Origin: JAJRPT01 sp965661945 | GTDB taxonomy: Bacteria > Bacteroidota > Ignavibacteria > Kapaibacteriales > UBA2268 | NCBI GenBank assembly: GCA_965661945.1 | Contig: CBFIFP010000009.1 | Location: forward strand, 57,730-121,729 | Direction of reading: 5' to 3' | Length of the DNA stretch: 64,000 nucleotides | Position numbers and translations under genes: made by a program | In this document: piece after piece, positions 29,164 through 37,795 of the stretch | Numbering within the stretch: the stretch's first letter is position 1 | How the letters are laid out: each line of letters opens with the position of its first letter | Notes under the pieces: model-generated | What the model saw: only the letters and a program-made list of their open reading frames with translations | What the model was told of the DNA's origin: nothing | The model's database searches: none

Positions 29164-30212
29164 TAAAACACCTTTTTAAATTCATTATTAGCTTTTTCAT
29201 ATTCTTCTATTCTACCTATATCTAACCAATATTCTCTAATTGGAAAAGAAAATACATCAAATTTATTTTCAATTAAAATTTCAAACAGAGTAGTCATATC
29301 AAGATATTTATTCTCTGGGATATACTTAAATACTTCAGAATTAAGCATATATATACCTGCATTTACAAAAAATGTTTGTTTTGGTTTCTCTTCAATATTT
29401 TTTATTTGACTATCTTCAATATTAACAACACCATAAGGAATAGTATATTCATAGTCTCTAACACACATTGTTGCTATCGAATTATTTTTAATATGATACG
29501 TGTGTAAATGGTCAAAATTTATTTTAGTCAAAAGATCACCATTCATAACAAAAAATGGTTCATTTGGCAAGTCTTTAATCAACCCCAATGCACCAGCAGT
29601 TCCCAATCTTTCCTTTTCCTCAATATATTCTATATTTACACCAAAATCTTCTCCATTTCCAAAATAGTCTTTTATTAAATGTGATTTATAATTAACACAT
29701 AAAATAAAATTAGAATATCCGTACTCTTGAAAATTATCAATGATAGTATGTAGTATTGGCTTATTTCCTACTTTTAACATGGGTTTGGGGGTATCCTTTG
29801 TTAATTGATTTAACCTAGTTCCCAAACCCCCAACCATTAAGACAACTTTGTTAGGCTTAATTTTAGGTTGAATTAACTCTTCAATATCATATATCCCAAC
29901 AACTTTATTATAATGGTCTAGAATTGGTACTACATGAATTCTTTTGCTAAGAGCAATTTTTATAATGTCTTCTTTTTTATCACTTATGTTTGCTACTAAT
30001 GGGGATCTAAAAATAATTGAATCAATTGAAGAATTTAAGTTAAGTCCCTTCAAAAGTCCTCGTCTAATATCACCATCAGTGATTGTTCCTATCAAACATC
30101 CATTTTCATCAACAACTAAAGCAATTTGCATTGCTCCTTTATCTATGATTTCTAATGCGTCATTTATTTTTGAATTTAATTTTAATATTATTTTTAAATA
30201 ATTTTCTATGAT
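29163..30212 (-). CDS. ptmE: CBS-domain sugar-1-phosphate guanylyltransferase, PtmE-like
   Basis: Two CBS domains (about 1-120) precede a nucleotidyltransferase domain with MVGGLGTRLNQLT, PKPMLKVGNKPIL and FFVMNGDLL. In Campylobacter, PtmE makes GDP-glucosamine, the entry point of GDP-dependent legionaminic acid synthesis. The first ATG (30131) would cut into CBS domain 1. The frame upstream of it still encodes recognisable CBS sequence (LNSKINDALEIIDKGA), back to a stop at 30221-30219, and contains no ATG, GTG or TTG. I therefore extend to the ATC at 30212 (349 residues, normal family length). Product is confident; the start codon is not. Confidence 0.8.
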   Translation of the reverse strand: MIENYLKIILKLNSKINDALEIIDKGAMQIALVVDENGCLIGTITDGDIRRGLLKGLNLNSSIDSIIFRSPLVANISDKKEDIIKIALSKRIHVVPILDHYNKVVGIYDIEELIQPKIKPNKVVLMVGGLGTRLNQLTKDTPKPMLKVGNKPILHTIIDNFQEYGYSNFILCVNYKSHLIKDYFGNGEDFGVNIEYIEEKERLGTAGALGLIKDLPNEPFFVMNGDLLTKINFDHLHTYHIKNNSIATMCVRDYEYTIPYGVVNIEDSQIKNIEEKPKQTFFVNAGIYMLNSEVFKYIPENKYLDMTTLFEILIENKFDVFSFPIREYWLDIGRIEEYEKANNEFKKVF

Positions 30213-30238
30213 ATACTTTTATATTATAAAATTCTTTT

Positions 30239-30898
30239 TTATGATATTTCTTTCAAAAGTACAAAACTCTCTGCATACTCGCAACCGGCAGTAGCACCTC
30301 TTAATGTGGCTAATGCTCTTAGATTTCTTTCACTTCTTGGGAATGGATGTTCAGATATTTCACTTTCAAATATTTTCATTATCTCTATTTTTTTCTCAAA
30401 AAACTCACTAATATCGATAAATACATTAGGTATAAAACTATCTTCTTTTGTACTTGGTGCAAATTCTGTTTCACTAAGAGTTTCCATCATGTATATTTTC
30501 TTGATAAAAGGATGTCTAAATGACTTCGTGCAACTGTAACTAGCCTCAAAAATCTTTCTATGGTCACTATGAACATCACCTTTAAATGGAAGATAGATAA
30601 TATTTGGTTTTACTTCATTAATTACATTTGAGATTCTACTAATTAAGTCACTCATGTTGTATTCATCTACATGCATAGTATTAAGTCTTAAATTATAAAC
30701 ACTATTGAAATTATATGCACTTGTAACTAATTTAATTTCATGTTCTCTAGTTTCATAATAAGGGTGTTCTTCTTCTAAACTAGTACAAATAAGCCAATGA
30801 ATTTCATCACTATTGGATTTGTGTTTTAAAAGTGTTCCACCGCATCCTAAAGTTTCATCATCTGGATGAACAGCTATCACTAAGACTTTGTTTTTCAT
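30239..30898 (-). CDS. PIG-L family N-deacetylase
   Basis: 219 residues. VIAVHPDDETLGCGGTLLKH near the N-terminus (zinc ligands in HPDDE) and DVHSDHRKIF (third ligand) define the PIG-L/LmbE zinc deacetylases, which remove N-acetyl groups from GlcNAc-type substrates. It sits between legG and ptmE, overlapping legG by 4 bp. Standard GDP-legionaminate pathways need no deacetylase, so it may free an amine on the nonulosonate or its precursor for a different acyl group, or recycle GlcNAc to GlcN for PtmE. Both are inference. Confidence 0.85.
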   Translation of the reverse strand: MKNKVLVIAVHPDDETLGCGGTLLKHKSNSDEIHWLICTSLEEEHPYYETREHEIKLVTSAYNFNSVYNLRLNTMHVDEYNMSDLISRISNVINEVKPNIIYLPFKGDVHSDHRKIFEASYSCTKSFRHPFIKKIYMMETLSETEFAPSTKEDSFIPNVFIDISEFFEKKIEIMKIFESEISEHPFPRSERNLRALATLRGATAGCEYAESFVLLKEIS

Positions 30899-32061
30899 AA
30901 TTTTACCTTTAGAGCATCCTCGTCTTTAAATATTAAATTTTTAAAATCATTATTTTTAATTATTTGATAGGCATTTTTACTACTTTCACCATTACCATAA
31001 ATATTATCAATGTATTTTATTTTTTCTTTAAAGTCAGCACTAAGAACTTTGTCGATAGCTTTTTTAATTAAATCAACTCTTCCTTCGATAAACAAAACAT
31101 TTTCATTACTTTGTCTCCCAGTTTGTCTATAACCAACATTTATGGCAGGAATTGGTATTGAAGCAGATTCTAAAATTCCAGAAGATGAATTTCCAATTAT
31201 AAACTCTGAATTTTTATAAATTGATAAAAATATATCTCTTGGCTGATTTTTATAAAAAATAAAATTTTTGTTGTCTTTATATTTTTCTATAATTTTTATT
31301 ATATCTTGACTTCCTGGGTCAATATTTGGATAACTAACAAAAGCATTTATATGTTTATCTTCTAACGAAATTAAAATATTTTCAAATATTTTTGCAGAGT
31401 TTTTTCTTTCTTTAGGTATAGGGTGAAATATAACTATAGAAAAGTTTTCAAATCCTTCTTTTATATTTAATTTCTTTATTAAAATATCTTTTGAAAATAT
31501 TTGTTCATTTTTAAACTTATCTAAAGCTACACTACCAACATTATATATTCTATGTTTTGATTCACCTAGTGCCATTAATCTTTTTTTATGTTCTTCGTTT
31601 GAAACAAAATGTATAGTTGATAACTTACTAGTAGCATGCCTTACAGGGTTATCTATATGTGAATCCTCTACATGATCTCCACCAAAAAAATGAATTGTTG
31701 GAATTTCTAGATAACCACCAATCAAAGAAGCCATGATTACCTCTTCACGATCTCCTGCAAATATTATTAAATCAGGATTAAAGTTTGCAACAACATCTAA
31801 AGTATTTTGTAAAAGAATACTTGCTGATTTCAAACGTGCAGCTTTAGAGTCAGAATCAATTAATGTTTCAATTTTTAAAAGAATAGGAAGGTTATCTTTC
31901 TCTATATCTTCTACAGAATAGTTTGATTTACTCGATAAGTGAGCACCCGAAACAATTAATTTAAACTCAATAGTATCATCATGATTCAGTAATTTATAAA
32001 GAGAACTTAATAAGTCATATTCTGATCTGATTGCTGTAAAAGCTATTATTTTTTTTTTGAT
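30895..32061 (-). CDS. legG: Hydrolysing GDP/UDP-GlcNAc 2-epimerase, LegG/NeuC-like
   Basis: Releases the nucleotide and epimerises C2 of the bacillosamine-type precursor. The N-terminus KKKIIAFTAIRSEYDLL is the divergent nucleotide-binding motif (GTRxEYG in classical NeuC). Later segments are IIFAGDREEVIMASL, HFFGGDHVEDSHIDNPVRHA and IGNSSSGILE. The earliest standard start (TTG 31833) would remove 76 clearly homologous residues. The open frame has no ATG, GTG or TTG upstream of that. The best site is ATC at 32061-32059, with AGAGG seven nt upstream and a ten-A run right after, giving 388 residues. It begins 2 bp after the HAD gene stop. Confidence 0.8.
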   Translation of the reverse strand: MKKKIIAFTAIRSEYDLLSSLYKLLNHDDTIEFKLIVSGAHLSSKSNYSVEDIEKDNLPILLKIETLIDSDSKAARLKSASILLQNTLDVVANFNPDLIIFAGDREEVIMASLIGGYLEIPTIHFFGGDHVEDSHIDNPVRHATSKLSTIHFVSNEEHKKRLMALGESKHRIYNVGSVALDKFKNEQIFSKDILIKKLNIKEGFENFSIVIFHPIPKERKNSAKIFENILISLEDKHINAFVSYPNIDPGSQDIIKIIEKYKDNKNFIFYKNQPRDIFLSIYKNSEFIIGNSSSGILESASIPIPAINVGYRQTGRQSNENVLFIEGRVDLIKKAIDKVLSADFKEKIKYIDNIYGNGESSKNAYQIIKNNDFKNLIFKDEDALKVKL

Positions 32062-32063
32062 AT

Positions 32064-32681
32064 TTAAACCTCTATCATATTATAGACTTTTTTAAATTGC
32101 ATTCCTGAAGAAAGTGCAAACTTTTCATCATTAGTTCTATCACCAAAAAACACACTATTCTTGGGATTAATATCTAACAACTCTAAAGATTTTATATTTG
32201 GTTTGTGATAATCTTGACTATATTTTCCAGTATATATTACATTATTATCAAAAAAATTATAAAGTTCCAATGAGTTGAATTTTTGTATTTGAAGTTTTGG
32301 ACGCCCATCTGTAATTAAAAACAACTCGTAATTATTTTTGAAATAATTCAAAATCTCAACTACCCTATTCGAAAGTTTTATATTTGGAATATAATTTCTA
32401 TAAATAGTCAAAGCATTTTCAGTGAATTCCTCTAATGATAAAGTGCTATTTTTTAAAGGAAAAGAATAGTAAGTTTCTTCAAAAATTTTATTATACGAAC
32501 TACCCTTCTCAATCCATCTGAGCAGCATATTACTTAGAACTTTTTCATTATTTACAAATTGATCGGATATCAAAGTATAAGGCTGAATAATAAAATCAAA
32601 TTCATCATACAATGTTCCATCCATATCAAATCCAACATACTTGACAGAACTAAAATCAATATTACTCAAAAAAGCACTCAT
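32064..32681 (-). CDS. HAD-superfamily hydrolase
   Basis: 205 residues. VGFDMDGTLYDEFDF (about 16-30) holds the DxD nucleophile motif, FLITDGRPKLQ is motif II, and VFFGDRTNDEKFA is the motif IV acidic pair. It is a phosphatase-type member with a small helical cap (about 30-100). It overlaps the ATP-grasp gene upstream by 20 bp, so the two are surely co-expressed. In nonulosonate loci, HAD proteins dephosphorylate sugar phosphates, but here the ATP-grasp partner suggests a shared step. Substrate unknown. Confidence 0.8.
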   Translation of the reverse strand: MSAFLSNIDFSSVKYVGFDMDGTLYDEFDFIIQPYTLISDQFVNNEKVLSNMLLRWIEKGSSYNKIFEETYYSFPLKNSTLSLEEFTENALTIYRNYIPNIKLSNRVVEILNYFKNNYELFLITDGRPKLQIQKFNSLELYNFFDNNVIYTGKYSQDYHKPNIKSLELLDINPKNSVFFGDRTNDEKFALSSGMQFKKVYNMIEV

Positions 32682-33561
32682 TGTAATACCTTACCATTTT
32701 TAAACCATACCTAATACTTTTAGGTTGAACTTTTTTTCTATTAATAATATTATCAATTATTAAATCTATCCAATTTTCAGTGGCTTCAAATCCAAGTGCC
32801 ATACCTCCAGCTATTCTAGGATTAATTTCAATAAAAAAAAGTTCATTATTTTCTGTTTCAAACAACTGGAAATTTATAGGACCAATAAATTTTAATTCTT
32901 TTGACATTTTTATAATTAATTTTTCAATACGTGAATTTTTTATAACTATACCTTTTGTAGATTTTCCATCATATACATCAATTCTCTTCCTAGGTACTAT
33001 ATATAATGGTCTTCCATCAATTAAAAAGAAAACATCTACAGTATATTCCAATCCATAAATTTTTTCTTGAGAAATCATACCTTCCATTGAAAATTTTTTT
33101 TTATAATCATTAGTAAAAATGCCTTTGCCACCTCTTCCCAATCTAGGCTTAATTATCTCAAATTCATCTTGTAAACTTGTTTTTGGGGTTGGTATTTTTA
33201 AATATTTAAAAAATTCATAAGTTTCCCATTTATCTTGACATATTTTAATAGTATTATAATCGGAAATAATAACATGTATGTCTTGAACTCTAAGGTCATT
33301 TTTAACTTTGGACCAATCTAACAAGCTTTCATCAAACGAAGGAATTACAATATCAATTTTAAACCTTTTTAATAAATTAATAGTTTTTGACCATAGATTC
33401 TTATCTGTTGATTTTGGCATAATTATAAAATCATCACATAATATTTTTGCATGATTAAAGTCTGAGATATCTGAACCAATTACTTTATGTCCGGCTTGTT
33501 TAATAGCATTTATCAAATATCCTGAAGTTAGACTTCCAGTAGCTTCTATAAGAAAATTCAA
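32662..33561 (-). CDS. ATP-grasp ligase, carbamoyl-phosphate-synthase-like
   Basis: 299 residues. The N-terminal pre-ATP-grasp Rossmann-like domain (MNFLIEATGSLTSGYLI) is followed by an ATP-grasp domain with KPRLGRGGKGIF (phosphate loop), GLEYTVDVFF and FFIEINPRIAGGMAL (metal ligands E and N). Such enzymes couple a carboxylate to an amine through an acyl phosphate. Together with the PIG-L deacetylase nearby, attachment of an amino acid or other carboxylate to a freed sugar amine is plausible; this is inference. The start is TTG at 33561 with GGGAG five nt upstream. HAD partner overlaps downstream. Confidence 0.82.
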   Translation of the reverse strand: MNFLIEATGSLTSGYLINAIKQAGHKVIGSDISDFNHAKILCDDFIIMPKSTDKNLWSKTINLLKRFKIDIVIPSFDESLLDWSKVKNDLRVQDIHVIISDYNTIKICQDKWETYEFFKYLKIPTPKTSLQDEFEIIKPRLGRGGKGIFTNDYKKKFSMEGMISQEKIYGLEYTVDVFFLIDGRPLYIVPRKRIDVYDGKSTKGIVIKNSRIEKLIIKMSKELKFIGPINFQLFETENNELFFIEINPRIAGGMALGFEATENWIDLIIDNIINRKKVQPKSIRYGLKMVRYYNECFFE

Positions 33562-33572
33562 ATTACTCCCTT

Positions 33573-34277
33573 TTATTTATTGATTTCAATATAAGCGATA
33601 TTAGGATCAAAATCAAATTTTTTTATTTCGTAATTATTGAAAGTTTTAAAAACTTCTAAAGCTGCTACTGTTTCACCTTTCCAATATTCATTATTTATCT
33701 CATCAAAAGCAATAATACCACCTTTTGGTATTCTATTTAAAAAATATTCTAATGCTGTCTTTGTAGGTTCATAAATATCAAAATCAAGAAACAATAAAGA
33801 AACAATTAAATGACTATTATCATTTATATATTTTGGGATGGTTTCATTAGCATCTCCTTTTATTAATTCAATTTTACTAAATTGATTTAAAAATCTATTT
33901 TGATTATAATCGTCTATACATTCGTTTAACTCTTCTAATATCATATTATGAGCCTTGAAACCTTTAGATTTTAATTCATTATGATTAACAGATGTTAAAT
34001 CTTCTTTAGTTAAATTTGGAAAACCATCAAAAGTATCAAACCCAATTATTTTTCTATGAATTGCATATGGTTCAAGTGCTGAAGATAATTTAGCCCAAGA
34101 CATAAGACCACCACCATAATGAACACCACATTCGATTATTGAACCTTTAATAAATTTTATTTTCTTAAATAATTCATATCTAACCAAAAATCTTGCCATA
34201 CTTTGCCTATCTATAAATTTCTCAAAGTTTTTCAACTTCATCTGAGTATCATAATCGTATTTCTCAATTAAATTCAT
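33573..34277 (-). CDS. TylF/CmcI-like SAM methyltransferase
   Basis: 234 residues from the ATG at 34277, which overlaps the upstream methyltransferase stop as ATGA; an earlier in-frame ATG at 34307 is less likely. Motifs are IIECGVHYGGGLMSWAKL (SAM loop), IIGFDTFDGFP, IELIKGDANETI and LLFLDFDIYEPTKTALEYF. This is the layout of TylF/macrocin O-methyltransferase-like enzymes, which use a metal to methylate sugar hydroxyls. It is part of the cassette that replaced the old legG, so it probably O-methylates the nonulosonate or a substituent. Exact position unknown. Confidence 0.8.
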   Translation of the reverse strand: MNLIEKYDYDTQMKLKNFEKFIDRQSMARFLVRYELFKKIKFIKGSIIECGVHYGGGLMSWAKLSSALEPYAIHRKIIGFDTFDGFPNLTKEDLTSVNHNELKSKGFKAHNMILEELNECIDDYNQNRFLNQFSKIELIKGDANETIPKYINDNSHLIVSLLFLDFDIYEPTKTALEYFLNRIPKGGIIAFDEINNEYWKGETVAALEVFKTFNNYEIKKFDFDPNIAYIEINK

Positions 34278-34990
34278 ATTAACTCTTTCTCCAAAACTAA
34301 ATACCATCTTCCATTTTTGTAATTATTAACGTATCCTTCAACTGAATGTAGTTCGCACCATTTAATTCGGAAATTTGTATCTTTAATAAATTCATCAATT
34401 TTTTTTCGGCTAAAAAAACTTTGAATAGTTCCTTTTTCATGATCTTCTTCAACTTCTATTTCACCATCAAATAATTTGTTATTATTATTATGAGAGAATA
34501 AATCCATGCTATTAGAAGATATCAAACTCACAAAAAAATATTTTTTTGTTACTCTTTCAATTTCTTTAATTATTTTTTTTGCTAATTCAAACGGCATACT
34601 ATCCATGACGCAATCAGAAATTGTAAAGTCAAAATAGTTATCTTCATAGGGTATTTTTTCACCATTGTAAGTGTGTAAAAAATTTTCTAAATTATATCCA
34701 AAATTATAGGCAAGATTATTTGCTTCAGTAATTGCATTTTTTGAAATATCTATTCCATGCCCTTCTATATCAAACTCATGAAGCAGAATTGTCAAACGTC
34801 CAATACCACAACCAAAATCTAATCCTCGCAATTTTTGTTTTGAATTTAATAACTGAACATTTTCAATAATTGATTTTTTTTTCTTTATAAATCGATTTAA
34901 AAACTTAACTACCTCTTCTTTTGGGTAATAGATAAAATTCTCCCCACGACTATAGCTCTCTTCCCATTTATTTATTTTTATATCAATCAT
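34274..34990 (-). CDS. Class I SAM-dependent methyltransferase
   Basis: 238 residues. LDFGCGIGRLTILLHEF (about 74-90) is the SAM-binding glycine loop and GHGIDISKNAI the acidic loop; FTISDCVMDSMPFELAKKII marks motif II. It belongs to the broad Methyltransf_11/25 type. It is the first gene of the cassette after the decayed legG start and is translationally coupled to the TylF-like gene by an ATGA overlap. Probable target is a sugar N, O or carboxyl group of the nonulosonate. Substrate not deducible. Confidence 0.82.
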   Translation of the reverse strand: MIDIKINKWEESYSRGENFIYYPKEEVVKFLNRFIKKKKSIIENVQLLNSKQKLRGLDFGCGIGRLTILLHEFDIEGHGIDISKNAITEANNLAYNFGYNLENFLHTYNGEKIPYEDNYFDFTISDCVMDSMPFELAKKIIKEIERVTKKYFFVSLISSNSMDLFSHNNNNKLFDGEIEVEEDHEKGTIQSFFSRKKIDEFIKDTNFRIKWCELHSVEGYVNNYKNGRWYLVLEKELI

Positions 34991-35004
34991 ACAATTTTCC
35001 TAAG

Positions 35005-35089
35005 TTTAATAATTTATTTCTTTCATTAACTAATAAAGTAAGCCATATTGTGCCCTTGTACCAGTTATAACACAAATTATTCTTTTCAT
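35005..35089 (-). pseudogene. Decayed N-terminus of an older legG/neuC
   Basis: The ATG at 35089-35087 overlaps the legI stop as ATGA and opens MKRIICVITGTRAQYGLLY, unmistakably the start of a hydrolysing 2-epimerase (GTRAxYGLL motif). Codon 20 is TAG where relatives usually have tryptophan (TGG). LMKEIN follows in the same frame before a further stop (TAA), then similarity ends. No more than about 28 codons remain. It shows that legI was once followed directly by legG, the usual order, and that the present MT-to-legG cassette arrived later. Confidence 0.85.
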
Positions 35090-36087
35090 ATCAATTCATC
35101 TTCTTGATAATCTTTTATGGCTTTAGTTCCGATTATTTCATCCCATCGCATAGGATTTATGCCATTTCCTGGTCTTTTAGTTGTAAGATTGTCTTCAGAA
35201 AATAATTCACCTTCTTTAATAGATGTTTTAGCAATTATTGATTTTCTTGCAATATTCATGTTTGGAATTTCGCTTTTAGAAGCTTTCTTTATTTTTGAAC
35301 CTAATGCTAACTCGATATTTCGGATTGCAGTTACCATATTTTTAAGTTCAATTGGTTCAAGACTAGCTTTATGATCTGGTCCTTCCATATTTTTATCTAA
35401 AGTAAAATGTTTTTCAATACAAACAGCACCTAAAGCAACAGCGGCTATTGGAACCTCAATACCTAAAGTATGATCACTATATCCATATTTAACATCAAAA
35501 GTTTTTCCAATTGTAGTCATAGCTTTTAGATTTACATCTTCCATTGGAGTTGGGTACATCGTATTAGCGTGTAATACAATAATATTTTCCTTTTTAGTTC
35601 CTGAATCAATCAAAATATCTAAAGCATTTTCAATTTCACCTATATCTGCCATTCCAGTAGAAAGTATAACTTTTTTATTTAGTTTTCCAATTTGTCTTAA
35701 ATACGGAAGATTTGTTATCTCCCCACTTGGAATTTTAAATATTTCTAAACCTAAAACATTTAAAAGTTCAATACTATCATGGTCAAAAGGAGTTGATAAG
35801 AAAATTATATTTTTGCTATTACAATATGATATTAGTTCTATATGGGTTTGTTCATCTAATTCAAGTTTTTTAAGCATGTTGAATTGTGAATCTTCTCCAT
35901 CATTCATATTCTGTTTTTGATAATTTGCTTTTTGTGCACTTTTTGTAACTAAATTTTCAGCTTTAAACGTTTGGAATTTTACTGCATCAGCACCTGCATC
36001 ACTAGCAACATCTATTAATTTTTTTGCTAATTCAATTGAACCATTATGATTTACTCCTGCTTCGGCTATAATAAAAACTTTTCTCAT
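35086..36087 (-). CDS. legI: Legionaminic acid synthase, NeuB family
   Basis: 333 residues. The N-terminal TIM barrel has FIIAEAGVNHNGS, DAVKFQTF, STPFD and KIPSGEITNLPYL, with YGYSDHTLG near residue 203. A C-terminal antifreeze-like SAF domain (about 275-333) ends the protein. It condenses phosphoenolpyruvate with the 2,4-diacylamino hexose released by LegG to make the nine-carbon acid. Family resemblance alone does not separate NeuB, PseI and LegI; the legB/legC/legH/ptmE set decides for legionaminate type. The start overlaps the legH stop by 4 bp. Confidence 0.88.
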   Translation of the reverse strand: MRKVFIIAEAGVNHNGSIELAKKLIDVASDAGADAVKFQTFKAENLVTKSAQKANYQKQNMNDGEDSQFNMLKKLELDEQTHIELISYCNSKNIIFLSTPFDHDSIELLNVLGLEIFKIPSGEITNLPYLRQIGKLNKKVILSTGMADIGEIENALDILIDSGTKKENIIVLHANTMYPTPMEDVNLKAMTTIGKTFDVKYGYSDHTLGIEVPIAAVALGAVCIEKHFTLDKNMEGPDHKASLEPIELKNMVTAIRNIELALGSKIKKASKSEIPNMNIARKSIIAKTSIKEGELFSEDNLTTKRPGNGINPMRWDEIIGTKAIKDYQEDELI

Positions 36088-36662
36088 TTAACAACACTCC
36101 CTGCTTTAATAAAGCCACTTATTTCAATATTCTCTTTTGAAGTTGCGTTACTCCCATAAAAAGTATTTGCTTTAACCTTGACACCTCCATTAATAACAGA
36201 AGCTGTTGATATATGACAATTATCTTCAACTATGCAGTCGTGCTCTATAAGTGCTTTTGTATTGATTATGCAGTTTTTACCAATTCTTGCATTTGAATTA
36301 ACAATCGCGTTATGCATAACAATTGTACCTTCGTCTATAAATGCATGCTTAGAAACATAAGCACGAGGTGAAATGATACTTGGCAATGTAAATTTCAAGT
36401 CTTTTAATAAATTAAAAAGTTTAATTCTTGAAGAATTTGATTTTATATGACCAATTGTAATTAATGCGTATGAAAATTTTTCTCTAAATGAAGATAATTC
36501 ATTGTCACTTCCAATGATTTTATAACCGAGAACATCGTGACCCATTAACTCAGTTTTATCAATAATTCCAGCGATTTTAAAATTGGATTCTTGTTCAATT
36601 ACGTCAATAACTGATTTACAATGACCGCCTCCGCCAATAAGTATAATTTCGTTACTCATCAT
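36084..36662 (-). CDS. legH: NeuD/PglD-type sugar N-acetyltransferase
   Basis: 192 residues. The N-terminal Rossmann-like part EIILIGGGGHCKSVIDVI and a C-terminal left-handed beta-helix of hexapeptide repeats (about 95-190, with the catalytic-type histidine in LIEHDCIVEDNCHIS) match NeuD/PglD/LegH. It acetylates the C4 amine made by LegC, using acetyl-CoA. It overlaps legC by 4 bp (ATGA) and legI by 4 bp, consistent with step order in the pathway. Confidence 0.87.
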   Translation of the reverse strand: MMSNEIILIGGGGHCKSVIDVIEQESNFKIAGIIDKTELMGHDVLGYKIIGSDNELSSFREKFSYALITIGHIKSNSSRIKLFNLLKDLKFTLPSIISPRAYVSKHAFIDEGTIVMHNAIVNSNARIGKNCIINTKALIEHDCIVEDNCHISTASVINGGVKVKANTFYGSNATSKENIEISGFIKAGSVVK

Positions 36663-37795
36663 ACCCTTACCGAACTTGGAATATTAACAATTCTTTCTTC
36701 TAAAAAAATTGAATTAGTTAAAGAATCTGTTTGACAATTTTTGTAGATATTTAAGCTATTATTTAATTTCCAAATAGGTCTAGTCATTACTTTATTTTGG
36801 TTAGACAATTCTAAGAATTGATCTCTTTGTGATTTATCATTTAGCAAAATAGAATTTAACCAATAATTTGATTTAGAATTAACAGGTTCTTCTATAAATT
36901 TAATATCTTCTGTAGCACAAAAATCTTTATAATTTAACGCCAATTCTCTTTTAGAATGCAAAAAGTCATCTAATTTTTCTAGCTGAGCAACTAAAAGTGC
37001 AGCATTGATATTGGGAAGTCTGTAGTTATATCCAATTTCATCGTGAGCAAATTCATAACTATGTGGAATTTTAGCTGTAGTTGTTATATGTTTAGCACGT
37101 TTAGCTAAAATTTCATCATCAGTAACAATCACGCCACCACCACCGCTAGTAATAATTTTATTCCCATTAAATGAAAATGTTCCAATTTTCCCAAAAGCAC
37201 CAGTGTGTTTATCTTTATAATAGCTACCTAAACTTTCGGCAGCATCTTCTACTAAAGTTATTTTCCATTCTTCGCAAATCTTTTTAATACTTTCTATTTT
37301 ACATGGATGTCCAAAAGTATGCATAGGTATGCAAGCTTTAATTGTTTTGTTTGTAGTTAAGTTAATGCATTTATTATCTATAATTTTGCAATTATTTTCC
37401 AAGAAATTTTTCAAAGCAACTGGACTTAAACCCATAGTATCTAAATCTACATCTAAGTAAATTGCTTTTGCACCAGTATAATTAATAGCATTAGAAGTTG
37501 CAATAAAAGTTAATGATTGTGTAATAACTTCATCATCTTTATTTACATCAGCTAAAAGTAAAGCAATGTGAAGTGCTGCAGTACCATTTACTGTTGCAAT
37601 TGCGTATTTTGAACCAACATAAGAAGCAAATTCTTTTTCAAATCTATCTACAAATTTACCCACACTCGATACAAAAGTTGAGTCAATACATTCAATTAAA
37701 TACTTCTTTTCGTTTCCAATAAACCTTGGTTCATGTAATGGAATGAACTCCTGGTTTTGGAAAAGTAATTTTATGTGATTAATTAATTTTAGCAT
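36659..37795 (-). CDS. legC: Sugar C4 aminotransferase, DegT/DnrJ/EryC1 family
   Basis: 378 residues. It begins with an N-terminal segment typical of LegC (IPLHEPRFIGNEKKYLIECIDSTFVSSVG). Cofactor-site motifs are TVNGTAALHIAL, LVEDAAESLGS and GTFSFNGNKIITSGGGG, with the PLP lysine in FNGNKI (about residue 187). It transfers an amino group from glutamate to the 4-keto sugar made by LegB. Start and legB stop overlap as ATGTAA-type spacing (1 nt shared). Confidence 0.9.
   Translation of the reverse strand: MLKLINHIKLLFQNQEFIPLHEPRFIGNEKKYLIECIDSTFVSSVGKFVDRFEKEFASYVGSKYAIATVNGTAALHIALLLADVNKDDEVITQSLTFIATSNAINYTGAKAIYLDVDLDTMGLSPVALKNFLENNCKIIDNKCINLTTNKTIKACIPMHTFGHPCKIESIKKICEEWKITLVEDAAESLGSYYKDKHTGAFGKIGTFSFNGNKIITSGGGGVIVTDDEILAKRAKHITTTAKIPHSYEFAHDEIGYNYRLPNINAALLVAQLEKLDDFLHSKRELALNYKDFCATEDIKFIEEPVNSKSNYWLNSILLNDKSQRDQFLELSNQNKVMTRPIWKLNNSLNIYKNCQTDSLTNSIFLEERIVNIPSSVRV

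Noticed and set aside
31833..31835. TTG as the start of legG
   Set aside because: It would remove 76 residues that match the nucleotide-binding N-terminus of the family, in an uninterrupted frame.
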